A stretch of DNA of 64,000 nucleotides from Prevotella sp. (GCA_022771265.1 JALFCG010000004.1:1-64000), one strand, 5' to 3'; shown: positions 36,700 to 46,090, counted from the stretch's first letter. Notes: generated from the sequence alone by a model not told the origin. Numbers and translations are program-made.

Positions 36700-37265
36700 T
36701 GTTTGATTAATTCCAATATCGTTTGTGGATAAAATTCTTTTTCAAGGGCATGTACTTTTGTGGCGATGTCGTCGGGAGTGTCATCGGGTGAGACTGCCGT
36801 CTTTTCCTGACGTATGATGTCGCCTCCGTCGCACACGTCGGTGACATAGTGGATGGTAATTCCTGTTTCGCTTTCTCCTGCCTCCTTGACGGCTTCGTGG
36901 ACATGATTGCCGTACATCCCCTTTCCTCCGAATTTCGGCAGCAGGGAGGGATGGATGTTCACGATGCGTCGGTTGAAATGGGATATGAGATAGGAAGGAA
37001 TCATTAGAAGGAAGCCAGCAAGGACAATGAAGTCAACATGATGGTCGCGGAGCATCCTGACGGTACGTTGTTCGTCGGCAAAGTCCGTCTTTGTCCATAC
37101 TAAAGATTCCACACCGAGTCGTTCGGCACGTTTAAGTGCATAAGCGTCAGCCTTGTTGCTTACGAGCAGTGCAACCTCTGCCTTGTCGTTACCTTCGAGA
37201 AAACGTGTGATGTTCTCAAAGTTCGACCCGTTGCCTGATACGAATACTGCTATTTTTTTTGTCAT
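36696..37265 (-). CDS. purN: Phosphoribosylglycinamide formyltransferase (PurN)
   Basis: Transfers a formyl group from 10-formyl-THF to GAR in purine synthesis. Length is 189 aa with the formyltransferase fold. The phosphate-binding N-terminal loop is VFVSGNGSNFENI. The catalytic Asn-His pair is in RIVNIHPSLLPKF and the Asp in HYVTDVCDGGDII. It lies 5 bases after the S4-protein gene and overlaps the antiporter gene by 4 bp (ATGA). Confidence 0.95.
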   Translation of the reverse strand: MTKKIAVFVSGNGSNFENITRFLEGNDKAEVALLVSNKADAYALKRAERLGVESLVWTKTDFADEQRTVRMLRDHHVDFIVLAGFLLMIPSYLISHFNRRIVNIHPSLLPKFGGKGMYGNHVHEAVKEAGESETGITIHYVTDVCDGGDIIRQEKTAVSPDDTPDDIATKVHALEKEFYPQTILELIKQ

Positions 37266-37270
37266 TGCGA

Positions 37271-37690
37271 TTAATCAAATTCTTCATCAAAGTCGTCATC
37301 AAACTCAAATCCCTCAAAGGAAGGCTCAATGAAGGCGTCGAGAGAGCGGCGTTCTTTCTTTGTGGGCCGTCCGGTGCCCCTTGCCCTGTCGATGAATCCG
37401 CTGATGCGGTTCATTTCGAGCAGCTCGTACTGGTCAGGTGTAGTGACGTTTTCGTAAATTTCCGGAAGCAGTTTGGCTCCGACTCTCATTTCTATTGCCT
37501 TCAGGACTTTGAAGGAGTAGGTGACTGGCGGTTTCCTTACGGCCACCACCTCACCAACCTTCACTGTCCGTGAAGGTTTCACGTTGACGTTGTTGATGGT
37601 GACACGTCCGTTTTTGCAGGCATCTGCAGCTATTGAGCGCGTTTTGAATATGCGTGCCGCCCACAGCCATTTGTCTATTCTTGCTTCCAT
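37271..37690 (-). CDS. hslR: S4-domain RNA-binding protein (Hsp15/RqcP-like)
   Basis: A 139-aa protein whose first 60 residues form an S4 RNA-binding domain (MEARIDKWLWAARIFKTRSI, GRVTINNVNVKPSRTVKVGE). A basic middle and a highly acidic tail (EPSFEGFEFDDDFDEEFD) follow. The start and length match Hsp15 family proteins, which bind stalled 50S-nascent-chain complexes. It sits directly after pth, a peptidyl-tRNA hydrolase, which supports a role in ribosome rescue. The gene name is by family; RqcP is the alternative. Confidence 0.85.
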   Translation of the reverse strand: MEARIDKWLWAARIFKTRSIAADACKNGRVTINNVNVKPSRTVKVGEVVAVRKPPVTYSFKVLKAIEMRVGAKLLPEIYENVTTPDQYELLEMNRISGFIDRARGTGRPTKKERRSLDAFIEPSFEGFEFDDDFDEEFD

Positions 37691-37713
37691 ATATGTGTTT
37701 TTTAGTTGACGGG

Positions 37714-38283
37714 TTAACTTTTCTTGTTAAACGCGTTCATTGTGAAGTCAACCCCACAGAGCACGAAACTCTTTATGATTTCACATGCTGTCTCGATTTT
37801 TGGCTGAAGAGTCTTCATCTCTTCCTCGTTGTATCGTCCGAGAACCCATTGAATCTGCATTCCCCTCTGGAATTCGTTTCCTATGCCAACTCTCAGTCTG
37901 CAGTATTTTTCGGTTCCGAGAACCGACTGTATGTTGCCGAGTCCGTTGTGTCCTGCATTGCTTCCAGAGGCTTTGAGCCGCAATGTGCCGAGCGGCAGAG
38001 CGAGGTCGTCAACGATGACTAAGAGTCGGCTGATGTCGATGTTCTCCTTGTTCATCCAGTATCTGACAGCATTCCCGCTAAGGTTCATGTATGTGCTTGG
38101 CTTGAGCATATAAACCTTTCTTCCCTTGATGGAAGTCTCGGCTACGAATCCGTATCTTCTGTCCTCGTAAACAATATTGGACGCCTTTGCAAAGGCGTCC
38201 AATACCATGAATCCTGTATTATGTCTGGTCATGTCGTATTCATCTCCGACATTCCCCAGTCCAACAATCAAGAACTTGTCCAT
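37714..38283 (-). CDS. pth: Peptidyl-tRNA hydrolase
   Basis: Releases peptides from prematurely dropped peptidyl-tRNA. Length is 189 aa from the ATG at 38283 ([22 protein letters not shown]). The longer ORF-track start at 38340 lies inside rplY and is rejected. The catalytic His is in TRHNTGF, the Asp in [11 protein letters not shown] and the Asn in [12 protein letters not shown]. The start codon overlaps the rplY stop by one base (TAATG), which suggests translational coupling. The rplY-pth order is common in bacteria. Confidence 0.96.
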   Translation of the reverse strand: MDKFLIVGLGNVGDEYDMTRHNTGFMVLDAFAKASNIVYEDRRYGFVAETSIKGRKVYMLKPSTYMNLSGNAVRYWMNKENIDISRLLVIVDDLALPLGTLRLKASGSNAGHNGLGNIQSVLGTEKYCRLRVGIGNEFQRGMQIQWVLGRYNEEEMKTLQPKIETACEIIKSFVLCGVDFTMNAFNKKS

Positions 38284-38879
38284 TACTGAGCGGCAGCTGC
38301 AGCAGCTGAACGAGATGCACGTGTAGCCTTCACAGAGCATACTACCACATCAGCCGGAGTAGAGAGTGTAAGACCTTCGAAGCTCAACTCGCCTACCTTG
38401 ATGCTCTTGCCGAGCTGGAGATTGGTAACGTCGATGTCGAGGTACTCAGGAATAGACTTGTAAGGAGCTGTGACGTTGATTTTGCGGATAGAGAGGTTGA
38501 TACGTCCACCGTCGCGAACACCCTGTGCAAGACCGTTGAGCTTAACCGGAATACCGATGGTGATAGGCTTCACCTCATTGATTTCATAGAAGTCAATGTG
38601 GAGCAGCGCGTCTGTTACGGGGTGGAACTGCAGTTCCTTCATCACAGCCTTGTGCTCTACGCCGTCGATGTTGATGTTTACAACATAGATGTGTGGAGTG
38701 TAAACAATCTTGCGGAGCTCGCTCATTGGGCAAACGAACGACATTGCGACTGGAGCACCGTTCTCGTCTTTCTGCTCTCCATAGATGTTACATGGGATAA
38801 GTCCCTCCTTGCGCGCGATTTTTGAGGCTTTCTTGCCAAGGTCGTTGCGCTTCTGACCAGTTACGTTAATTTCTTTCAT
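38283..38879 (-). CDS. rplY: 50S ribosomal protein L25, long Ctc form
   Basis: 5S rRNA-binding protein of 198 aa, the two-domain Ctc/TL5 type. The N-terminal L25 domain reads [20 protein letters not shown] with [10 protein letters not shown], and the C-terminal beta domain includes [18 protein letters not shown]. The tail is Ala-rich ([12 protein letters not shown]). First gene of the rplY-pth-hslR-purN-antiporter run on this strand, with a promoter at 38973-39004 about 100 bases upstream. Confidence 0.95.
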   Translation of the reverse strand: MKEINVTGQKRNDLGKKASKIARKEGLIPCNIYGEQKDENGAPVAMSFVCPMSELRKIVYTPHIYVVNINIDGVEHKAVMKELQFHPVTDALLHIDFYEINEVKPITIGIPVKLNGLAQGVRDGGRINLSIRKINVTAPYKSIPEYLDIDVTNLQLGKSIKVGELSFEGLTLSTPADVVVCSVKATRASRSAAAAAAQ

Positions 38880-38972
38880 TGTTAAAAATGTGTTACTCTA
38901 AATTAAGTGTTTTAACTGTTGCTTAATTCACCATCACACGAAAAAAATCTCGATGTGCCTGAAAAAGCGGTG

Positions 38973-39004
38973 CAAAGGTACGGTTTTTTGTTGAATCTTG
39001 CAAG
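38973..39004 (-). promoter_or_regulatory. Promoter of the rplY operon
   Basis: On the minus strand, CTTG (one mismatch to TTTG), exactly 20 bases, then TACCTTTG. Divergent from the nusB promoter, with about 35 bases between. Confidence 0.65.
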
Positions 39005-39039
39005 TAAAATCAAAAAAAATGCAATATTTCCGCCTAATA

Positions 39040-39071
39040 TTTGCATTTTATAGGAAAAATGCCTAATTTTG
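39040..39071 (+). promoter_or_regulatory. Promoter of the nusB operon
   Basis: TTTG, exactly 20 bases, TAATTTTG. The -7 element ends 30 bases before the ATG at 39102. Confidence 0.82.
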
Positions 39072-39101
39072 CAGCACGAAAAAGAAAGATACATAAGAAT
39101 T

Positions 39102-40067
39102 ATGATTAATCGTGAATTGATAAGGGTAAAGATAGTGCAGCTCACATACGCATACTATCAGAACGGTAACAATAATATTGACGCGGCAGAGAAGGAACTC
39201 GTCTTTAGCCTTTCAAAGGCATACGACCTTTATAACTATATGCTGTCACTCATGGTAGCGGTTACCAAAGAAGCCCGTGACTACTGCAATGTTATGGAGA
39301 GGAAGGCTCGAAGGGAAAGGACAGAGAGTCCCTCTACAAGGTTTGCCGACAACAGGTTTATTCTCCAGTTGGAGAACAACCGAATGCTCAACGAGTTTAT
39401 TGAAAACAAGAAAATGTCATGGGATAGCCATGTGGAATACGTCAAGAAACTGTTCCAGAGAATAAAGGATGCACAGTTCTTCAAGGACTATCTTGACAAC
39501 AAAGACGACTCTTACGAGCTTGACAAGGACGTGTGGAGGAAGATATACAAGGCGTTCATCATGGACAACGACGAGCTTGACGAAATCCTTGAGGACGAGA
39601 GCCTCTATTGGAACGACGACAAGGACATTGTCGATACATTTGTAATAAAGACAATAAAGCGCTTTGAAGAGAAAAACGGTGTCAAGCAGCCGTTGCTTCC
39701 GGAATATGACAGCGAGGAAGACCGCGACTTCGCAAGGAAGTTGTTCAGGGCTTCCATACTTAAGGCTGACGAGTTCCAGAGATACATGAACGAGGCTTCA
39801 AGAAACTGGGACTTCAGCCGCTTGGCCTACATGGACGTGGTCATCATGCAGATTGCCATAGCCGAGATGATGACATTCCCGAACATCCCGGTCAGCGTGA
39901 CGATAAACGAGTTCGTTGAACTTGCCAAGCTGTACAGCACTCCACGAAGCGGTAGCTATGTGAACGGAATGTTGGACTCCATCGCGCATAGTCTCATCGA
40001 CAGTGGAAGAATGCTGAAAAGCATGGCTTCGCATGAGGAAATCACAGAAGCGGGAAACGAACAATAG
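39102..40067 (+). CDS. nusB: Transcription antitermination factor NusB
   Basis: RNA-binding helical protein of the boxA antitermination complex for rRNA operons. From the ATG at 39102 it has 321 aa (MINRELIRVKIVQLTYAYYQ). The ORF-track start at 39069 lies before the likely transcript start region and is rejected. The typical NusB fold is in the C-terminal half (SRLAYMDVVIMQIAIAEMM, VTINEFVELAKLYSTPRSG). About 150 residues of mostly charged helix precede it, the long form usual in Bacteroidetes and twice the size of E. coli NusB. It heads the operon with yajC and ybbR. Confidence 0.93.
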   Translation: MINRELIRVKIVQLTYAYYQNGNNNIDAAEKELVFSLSKAYDLYNYMLSLMVAVTKEARDYCNVMERKARRERTESPSTRFADNRFILQLENNRMLNEFIENKKMSWDSHVEYVKKLFQRIKDAQFFKDYLDNKDDSYELDKDVWRKIYKAFIMDNDELDEILEDESLYWNDDKDIVDTFVIKTIKRFEEKNGVKQPLLPEYDSEEDRDFARKLFRASILKADEFQRYMNEASRNWDFSRLAYMDVVIMQIAIAEMMTFPNIPVSVTINEFVELAKLYSTPRSGSYVNGMLDSIAHSLIDSGRMLKSMASHEEITEAGNEQ

Positions 40068-40111
40068 GAATTAAAGGCAAAACACATTATTATAAATAAA
40101 TAAGTAGAAAA

Positions 40112-40438
40112 ATGACAACAGTATTTTTAGCAGCCCAGGCAGCTGGCGCAGGTGGAAGTGGAATGAGCATGTTGCTGATGATGGTGGCTTTGTTTGCCAT
40201 CATGTGGTTCTTTATGATACGTCCACAGCAAAAGAAACAGAAAGAGATACAGAAATTCCAGAACTCTCTGGCAGAGGGGATGCCTGTGGTTACAGGCGGT
40301 GGCATATATGGCACGGTAAAGAAGGTTGACATCGCTTCCGGCATCATCGAAGTGGAGATAGCCAAGGGCGTGACCATACGCGTTGACAAGGGATATGTCT
40401 TCAAGGACGCGACAGCCAACCAGGCCGTTGCAAAATAA
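40112..40438 (+). CDS. yajC: Preprotein translocase subunit YajC
   Basis: Single-TM accessory subunit of the Sec translocon, 108 aa. It has a short Gly/Ala-rich N-terminus (AAQAAGAGGSGMSMLL), one TM helix (about 16-36) ending in MWFFMIRPQQKKQKE, the YajC hallmark, then a small beta-rich cytoplasmic domain (GMPVVTGGGIYGTVKKVD). It starts 44 bases after nusB. Confidence 0.95.
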   Translation: MTTVFLAAQAAGAGGSGMSMLLMMVALFAIMWFFMIRPQQKKQKEIQKFQNSLAEGMPVVTGGGIYGTVKKVDIASGIIEVEIAKGVTIRVDKGYVFKDATANQAVAK

Positions 40439-40444
40439 TCTTAG

Positions 40445-41428
40445 ATGAGCATACGGCGCACACTTTACAAAAGAGTCAAGGTACTCCTCTTTAGTTCTAT
40501 TAACGGGGAGTTGGTGGTTTTTTTGTTCTTCCTCGCCCTCTCTGGAGTGTTCTGGCTCTTGATGACACTCAACGAGACCTATGAAAAGGAATTCAAAGTG
40601 CCGGTGAGAATTGTAAACGTTCCGGAGAATGTCGTACTCACATCGTCAGAATATGATTCCGTGAGGGTGACACTCAAAGACAAGGGACTGATACTCGTGG
40701 CATACATGTATGGCGACGAGATAAAGCCCATAAACCTGAACTTCAAGACGTATGTCAAGGATTCGACAGGGCACTGCCTCATATCTGTGGCGGAAATCAA
40801 CAGGCTCATTTACCAGCAGTTGTCGGCATCCACAAAAATCGTACAAACGAAGAACGACAGGGTAGAGTTGTTCTACAATTACGGGCAGTCGAAAAAAGTG
40901 CCGGTGAAATGGAGCGGCAAGGTCGTCCCTGAGCATCTTTATTTCATCTCCAATGTGGATTATTATCCCGACAGTGTCACCGTATATGCTTCACAGCCGC
41001 TTTTGGACAGTGTCAGCGTGGCGTTGACGATGCCATTGGATGTTGCAAACTTCCGAGACACTCTGTCGGTCAATTGCAACCTGAGGAGGACAAGGGGCAT
41101 CAAATTCGTACCTGACAACGTCAGAATACGGTTTATGACCGACGTGTTGACAGAGGAAAGCATCGATGACATACCTGTAACCGGCATCAACGTCCCTAAA
41201 GGCAAGGTTCTCAGGACATTTCCTTCAAAGGTCAGCGTGAGATTCGTCACTGGAGTAAGCCAGTTCCGGTATCTGTCCAAGGATGACTTCGTTGTTGTCG
41301 CCGACTATGAGGAGATAATGTCTGACCCGTCGGAAAAATGCCGTATTTACCTGCGTTCCGTACCCAATGCAGTCAGTCGCGCCTCATTGAACGTCACGGC
41401 TGTGGATTACCTTATCGAAGACGAATGA
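40445..41428 (+). CDS. YbbR-like domain protein, membrane-anchored
   Basis: A 327-aa protein with one N-terminal TM helix (about 20-42, GELVVFLFFLALSGVFWLLMTL). Extracytoplasmic YbbR-like beta repeats follow (about 45-125, 130-215 and 220-300; for example FKVPVRIVNVPENVVL and VKWSGKVVPEHLYFISNVDYYPDSV). In Firmicutes the YbbR protein CdaR regulates the diadenylate cyclase CdaA, but no cdaA is adjacent here, so that role is not supported. Its position between yajC and coaE is standard in Bacteroidales. The stop overlaps the coaE start (ATGA). Confidence 0.85.
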   Translation: MSIRRTLYKRVKVLLFSSINGELVVFLFFLALSGVFWLLMTLNETYEKEFKVPVRIVNVPENVVLTSSEYDSVRVTLKDKGLILVAYMYGDEIKPINLNFKTYVKDSTGHCLISVAEINRLIYQQLSASTKIVQTKNDRVELFYNYGQSKKVPVKWSGKVVPEHLYFISNVDYYPDSVTVYASQPLLDSVSVALTMPLDVANFRDTLSVNCNLRRTRGIKFVPDNVRIRFMTDVLTEESIDDIPVTGINVPKGKVLRTFPSKVSVRFVTGVSQFRYLSKDDFVVVADYEEIMSDPSEKCRIYLRSVPNAVSRASLNVTAVDYLIEDE

Positions 41429-42027
41429 GAAGGAAACGAATAGCAATAACAGGAGGAATAGGAAGCGGAAAGAGCTACGTCTGCTCTATGCTTAAGGGCA
41501 AGGGCGTTGACGTGTACGACTGTGATTCGGCAGCCAAGCGCATAATACGCAGCTCTGATGCAGTAAGGAGGGAGTTGACAAAACTTGTAGGTGCTGATGC
41601 CTATTTTCAGGATGGCAGCTTAAACAAGCAGGCGGTGGCGGAATTTCTGCTTGCCTCTGAGGACAACAAGCGGGCGATTAACAATATCGTGCATCCTGCC
41701 GTGGCGGATGATTTCCTTGGCTCCGGCTATGAGTGGATGGAATGTGCCATCCTTTACGAGTCGGGATTTGACAAACTGGTTGATACGGTCGTGGTGGTCA
41801 CAGCTCCGGAGGAGATAAGGATAGGGCGCATAATGAGACGTGACTCACTCTCTCGTGAAGACGCACAAAGCTGGATTCAGCTGCAAATGCCGCAAGACGA
41901 AGTGAAAAGGAGGGCCGACTTTGAGATTGTGAACGACGGAACACTTGATGTTGACCGTCAAATAGAAGAAATATTATATAATATCAAAACAAAACATGTT
42001 ACAGACAATATTAGCGATTTCCGGTAA
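41425..42027 (+). CDS. coaE: Dephospho-CoA kinase
   Basis: Phosphorylates dephospho-CoA, the last step of CoA synthesis. Length is 200 aa from the ATG at 41425, which overlaps the upstream stop. The ORF-track start at 41338 lies inside ybbR. The P-loop is AITGGIGSGKSYVC; the dephospho-CoA site DVYDCDSAAKRIIR and the lid region (RIGRIMRRDSLSREDA) are present. The last 32 bases overlap the DUF5606 gene. Confidence 0.95.
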   Translation: MRRKRIAITGGIGSGKSYVCSMLKGKGVDVYDCDSAAKRIIRSSDAVRRELTKLVGADAYFQDGSLNKQAVAEFLLASEDNKRAINNIVHPAVADDFLGSGYEWMECAILYESGFDKLVDTVVVVTAPEEIRIGRIMRRDSLSREDAQSWIQLQMPQDEVKRRADFEIVNDGTLDVDRQIEEILYNIKTKHVTDNISDFR

Positions 42028-42439
42028 ACCCGGCCTTTACAAATTGGTTTCAAGAGCCAAAAACAGCTTGATAGTTGAGATACTTGACGAAACACACCGT
42101 CGCATGCCTGCTTTTGCGGCTGACCGTATAACGTCGCTTGCAGATATCGCCATGTACACTGACGGTGAAGACGTGCCTCTGAGCAAGGTGTTGACCAACA
42201 TGAAGGAACTGGAAGAAGGCAAGAACGCTTCAGTCAATTTCAAGAAGGCTAACGGTGATGAACTGCGCGAGTATTTCGCAAAGGTGTTGCCAAACTTCGA
42301 CCGCGAGCGTGTCCACAACAGTGACATAAAGAAACTTATCCAGTGGTATGACATACTGATAAACAACGGGGTTACAGACTTTGAGAATGAACTCCAGCCG
42401 ACACCGGGGATGAACGTTGACGATCGTAAGGAAGCGTGA
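41996..42439 (+). CDS. DUF5606 family protein
   Basis: A 147-aa cytoplasmic protein matching DUF5606 (MLQTILAISGKPGLYKLVSRAKN, FAADRITSLADIAMYTD). The N-terminal beta-rich part (about 1-75) resembles a small barrel. The C-terminal half (FDRERVHNSDIKKLIQWYDI) is helical. Function is unknown. It overlaps coaE by 32 bases upstream and the helicase-nuclease gene by 4 bases downstream (GTGA), so translation of the three is probably coupled. Confidence 0.8.
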   Translation: MLQTILAISGKPGLYKLVSRAKNSLIVEILDETHRRMPAFAADRITSLADIAMYTDGEDVPLSKVLTNMKELEEGKNASVNFKKANGDELREYFAKVLPNFDRERVHNSDIKKLIQWYDILINNGVTDFENELQPTPGMNVDDRKEA

Positions 42440-45400
42440 GCGGAAAGTTCGGATATACTCCTGAAGAGTTCTTCGGAATGATAGGCGATGCCGTAGATGG
42501 AATTGACGTTTCATCGGCGGCATCGCTTAGGTTTTTCTACGCTTCACTTGACAAGGTAATGCGCCTTGCAGTGACTCAGCGTGTTGAAGACTATGACATC
42601 GCGTTCGCGGCAGGACTGTTTGCCAAGACTGACTATCTCGTGAAGCAACTAAGGATTGACAGGACCGTAGCGCGACATTTCAACGAGTCGCGTGACAGAA
42701 TACGACGAATTGACACCGGCGGAAAGGACAGCGCCACGGAAGGAGAGGACCTGACGAAACTGTGGGCTTACGACCTCAAGGCTGTGGCAGGCTTCATCAG
42801 TGCCATCTACGACGACGCTCCCGTCCCCAAGAACCTTTCGCGCCATTTCCCTCTCTCGCCCATGCAGCGCGAGCACAGGAAGCTCATGGCAACGAAAATG
42901 CGCGTGGCGGTTGACCGTGTCGAGGGGAACGTCATAATGGCTACCGTAGAGTCAAACGGCGACTATATAAAAATAAGGTGCAGCGAAGTCCAGAAATACA
43001 TCCTGCCCTTGGTGGGCGGCGGTTGCCAACTGAATCTTGTCGCCCCACGCAAGTCAACAACCGACGACGATGAGGTAGAGGCGGAGCACATCATACTTCA
43101 TCCCGACCTGCTTGTCAACATCACGTCAGTGGCAGCTTGCTTTGAGGATTATGCCACCGATGCCAAACTGTTTCTTTTCAACAAGATAAGCCGACCTGCC
43201 AGCTCGTCGGCAATCGTCCTGGGTAATTTCGCGGGCAAGATGCTTGACGATGCCATCCATCACCGTTCCCTTACCTACAAGGACAGCATACTGCGGTTTT
43301 GCAGGGACAACGCTCTTTCCATGGCTTCTTGTGCTTCCCGGCTTGGCGAAGGGTTCCATGCCCAGGCTCAGGAGCAGATGAAGCACATAGGCAACATAAT
43401 TGACCACGTGATGCCTCAGGAAGTAAGGGGATTCGACCCCCACGAGGTAATGCTCGAACCGTCGTTCTTCTGCGAGATGCTTGGAATACAAGGGCGTATG
43501 GACATGCTGCAGCTCGACTTCAAGGTGCTTGTGGAACAGAAGGCGGGCAAGGGACTGCCAGGCTTTGGCAACCGCCCCGGCGAGCAACCGCGGCAAAAGA
43601 CCAAGCACTACGTGCAGCTCCTGCTCTATATGGCAGTGCTCCACTATAACTTCAACATCCCCTATTCGGAAATCTATTCTTTCCTCCTGTACTCAAAATA
43701 CGACCGAAGCCTCTTGCAGCTTGGCTCTGCACCGGAATTGCTGCGCAAGGCTTTGGAAATACGCAACCAGATAGCGTGGCTTGAGTATCGTCTTGCTGAC
43801 GGCGGCTTTTCCATCTACGACAATCTCTCACCCGACAGCATTAGGGTAGAGGAGATGCAACGCCCGTTTTTCGAGCGGTACATACGCCGACAACTTGACG
43901 AGACGCTCTTGCCGATACATTCGTCGGCTCAGGTGGAGAAAGCCTATTTCTACCGATTCATGACGTTCATCCAACGGGAAGGAATACTTGCCCGCACTGG
44001 GACAAAGACACGCGACGACAACGGTTTCGCACAGATATGGCTTTCCACGACAAGGGAAAAAGCCGAGGCAGGAAATATCTACTATGGACTGGAACTCGAC
44101 AGGTTGAGTTTTGAGTTTGACGACCTTGGGGCTGTCGAGTTTATCACTCTGACGTTTCCCAAGGCTGACTCCATGGAGAGCGGGGCGGGGATATCCAACT
44201 TCAGAATAGGCGACTCTGTCATCGTATATCCTTATCCTGACAAATCACAGCCTTACGCATGCAGGGCTATGGTCTATAAGGCGAACATTACCGACATCAC
44301 GCTTGAAGGCATAAGGCTCGGACTTCGCAATCCGCAGACCGACAGGCACGTGTTTGAGGACAACGACCATTGGCTTTGGGCTGTTGAACACGACGGAGGC
44401 GATGCCTCGTCAGCAGGGCTCTCCAATGGTCTCTACACGATGCTCACGGCACCGGTAAAAAGACGGCAACTCCTTCTTTCCCAGCGTAATCTGGAATTTG
44501 ACGAAACCATTGGTTTAAGTGGCGACTATGGCGCGTTCAACGAACTCGTCACCAGGGCTATGCAGGCTCGCGACCTTTTCCTCGTCATCGGGCCGCCTGG
44601 CACCGGGAAGACTTCCTTTGCCATGCTCAACATACTTCGTGAAGAACTGTCGCACGATGGGGCTTCCGTACTCCTGCTGTCATATACCAACCGTGCAGTT
44701 GACGAGATGTGCAGCAAACTTGTAGAGGGAGGCATTGATTTCATACGCATCGGCAACCGTGTGGCTTGTGAACCGCAATATCGAAGCTATATGCTCGACG
44801 AGAAAGTGAAAAACTGCACCATGCTGGAAGAAATGACATCGGTCATAACACAGGCAAGAGTGGTTTGCGCTACCGTTTCAACAGTCAACGCCCATCCCGA
44901 GCTGCTTGCCATGCGTCATTTTTCGATGGCAATAGTTGACGAGGCTTCGCAGATTCTTGAGCCGTATATAGTAGGACCGCTTTGCTCCACAGCATCCGAT
45001 GGAGTGGAATCGATAGCGCGTTTCGTGCTCATCGGCGACCACAAGCAACTGCCTGCCGTGGTGTTGCAGGGCATCACGGAGTCAAGGGTCAACGATGCGC
45101 TGCTCAACAGTCTCGACATACGCGACTGCCGTCATTCGCTTTTCCAACGCCTAATCCGCCGATATGCCGACGACCCCCGCGTCACTTACATGTTGACCCG
45201 CCAAGGCCGCATGCACCGCGACATTGCCCTTTTCCCGAGTAATGCCTTCTATTCCGGACGCTTGCAGCCAGTGCCTCTTGAACATCAGCTACGACAGTTG
45301 AAGCCATCGACTTGCGCTATCCCCGATGAAGGGCTTGGTCGCTATGTCGGGCTGCTTTCGTCGCACAGGGTGGCTTTCATCGACGTCCGTCCGACCCAAA

Positions 45401-45846
45401 CGTCAGCGTCCGATAAGGTCAACATTGCCGAAGCTGAGGTCATCGCCCGCCTTTCCGTAGCTGCTTACAGGCTTCATTCCGCCACTTTCTCTCCAGGCAG
45501 CACTCTTGGCATCATTGTGCCGTACCGCAACCAGATAGTGTCAATACGCAATGCCATCGACCGTTATGGCATCGGCGAGCTCCACGGAATCACCATCGAC
45601 ACCGTCGAGCGTTTTCAAGGCAGCCAGCGCGACATAATCATCTACGGATTCACCGTCCAGCACCGTTATCAGCTTGACTTCCTCACTGCCAACGATTTTG
45701 AGGAGGACGGCACCGTCATCGACCCCAAGCTCAATGTGGCAATGACAAGGGCGCGTGAAAACCTTGTGCTCGTAGGCAACAAGCCGCTGCTGATGCTTGA
45801 CCCCGTGTTCCGCGGAATGGTCGAATCGATGGAAGTGGAACAATAA
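42436..45846 (+). CDS. Large SF1B helicase with N-terminal PD-(D/E)XK nuclease domain (Dna2-like)
   Basis: A 1136-aa protein starting at a GTG that overlaps the previous stop. The N-terminal half has a nuclease core around GRMDMLQLDFKVLVEQKAGKG (about residues 350-372; the D, E and K fit a PD-(D/E)XK site), as in Cas4/Dna2. The C-terminal half is a UPF1/Dna2-like helicase: Walker A GPPGTGKTSFA (about 718), motif II IVDEASQ (about 835), motif III IGDHKQLPAV, motif V IDTVERFQGSQRD and motif VI NVAMTRARENLVLVGN. The cysteine pattern for an Fe-S cluster is not obvious. Likely role is DNA repair or end processing; the operon partners give no direct clue. Confidence 0.85.
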   Translation: MSGKFGYTPEEFFGMIGDAVDGIDVSSAASLRFFYASLDKVMRLAVTQRVEDYDIAFAAGLFAKTDYLVKQLRIDRTVARHFNESRDRIRRIDTGGKDSATEGEDLTKLWAYDLKAVAGFISAIYDDAPVPKNLSRHFPLSPMQREHRKLMATKMRVAVDRVEGNVIMATVESNGDYIKIRCSEVQKYILPLVGGGCQLNLVAPRKSTTDDDEVEAEHIILHPDLLVNITSVAACFEDYATDAKLFLFNKISRPASSSAIVLGNFAGKMLDDAIHHRSLTYKDSILRFCRDNALSMASCASRLGEGFHAQAQEQMKHIGNIIDHVMPQEVRGFDPHEVMLEPSFFCEMLGIQGRMDMLQLDFKVLVEQKAGKGLPGFGNRPGEQPRQKTKHYVQLLLYMAVLHYNFNIPYSEIYSFLLYSKYDRSLLQLGSAPELLRKALEIRNQIAWLEYRLADGGFSIYDNLSPDSIRVEEMQRPFFERYIRRQLDETLLPIHSSAQVEKAYFYRFMTFIQREGILARTGTKTRDDNGFAQIWLSTTREKAEAGNIYYGLELDRLSFEFDDLGAVEFITLTFPKADSMESGAGISNFRIGDSVIVYPYPDKSQPYACRAMVYKANITDITLEGIRLGLRNPQTDRHVFEDNDHWLWAVEHDGGDASSAGLSNGLYTMLTAPVKRRQLLLSQRNLEFDETIGLSGDYGAFNELVTRAMQARDLFLVIGPPGTGKTSFAMLNILREELSHDGASVLLLSYTNRAVDEMCSKLVEGGIDFIRIGNRVACEPQYRSYMLDEKVKNCTMLEEMTSVITQARVVCATVSTVNAHPELLAMRHFSMAIVDEASQILEPYIVGPLCSTASDGVESIARFVLIGDHKQLPAVVLQGITESRVNDALLNSLDIRDCRHSLFQRLIRRYADDPRVTYMLTRQGRMHRDIALFPSNAFYSGRLQPVPLEHQLRQLKPSTCAIPDEGLGRYVGLLSSHRVAFIDVRPTQTSASDKVNIAEAEVIARLSVAAYRLHSATFSPGSTLGIIVPYRNQIVSIRNAIDRYGIGELHGITIDTVERFQGSQRDIIIYGFTVQHRYQLDFLTANDFEEDGTVIDPKLNVAMTRARENLVLVGNKPLLMLDPVFRGMVESMEVEQ

Positions 45847-45858
45847 GGCATATAGAAT

Positions 45859-46014
45859 CATGTGGGGTAACCGGGGTAACCGCGGTAACCGGGTAACTGC
45901 CAAAGGTGAATTTTGCTGCCTCCCGATGAAAAAAAATGTTCACCCCGATGAAGCAGATTTGACTTTTTGACGCAAGGTTACCGGTTACCTCGGTTACCCC
46001 GGTTACCCCACGTG
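45859..46014. repeat. Near-perfect 40-bp inverted repeat built from 9-bp GGTAACC units (arrays A and B)
   Basis: Array A (45859-45898) reads as consecutive 9-bp units of the form GGGGTAACC, GCGGTAACC and so on. Array B (45976-46014) is its reverse complement (CGGTTACCCCGGTTACC type). The arms agree at about 37 of 40 positions, with one base inserted in A. They are 77 bases apart. Array A begins 12 bases after the helicase stop and array B is followed by a TTTTT run, so the transcript hairpin could act as a terminator. The iteration of units is far beyond what a terminator needs. Confidence 0.92.
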
Positions 46015-46052
46015 TTTTTGTGTGTGAATGGAGGGTGGTATATATATAGGGT

Positions 46053-46090
46053 TAATTTATTAATATTAATATATTAATATTAATAAATTA
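46053..46090. repeat. Perfect 38-bp AT-only palindrome
   Basis: From 46053 to 46090 every base is A or T, and the two 19-base arms are exact reverse complements with no loop (centre between 46071 and 46072). The arm contains TAATATTAATA. It lies midway between arrays B and C. It could extrude as a cruciform or serve as a binding site; no function is known to me. Confidence 0.93.
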
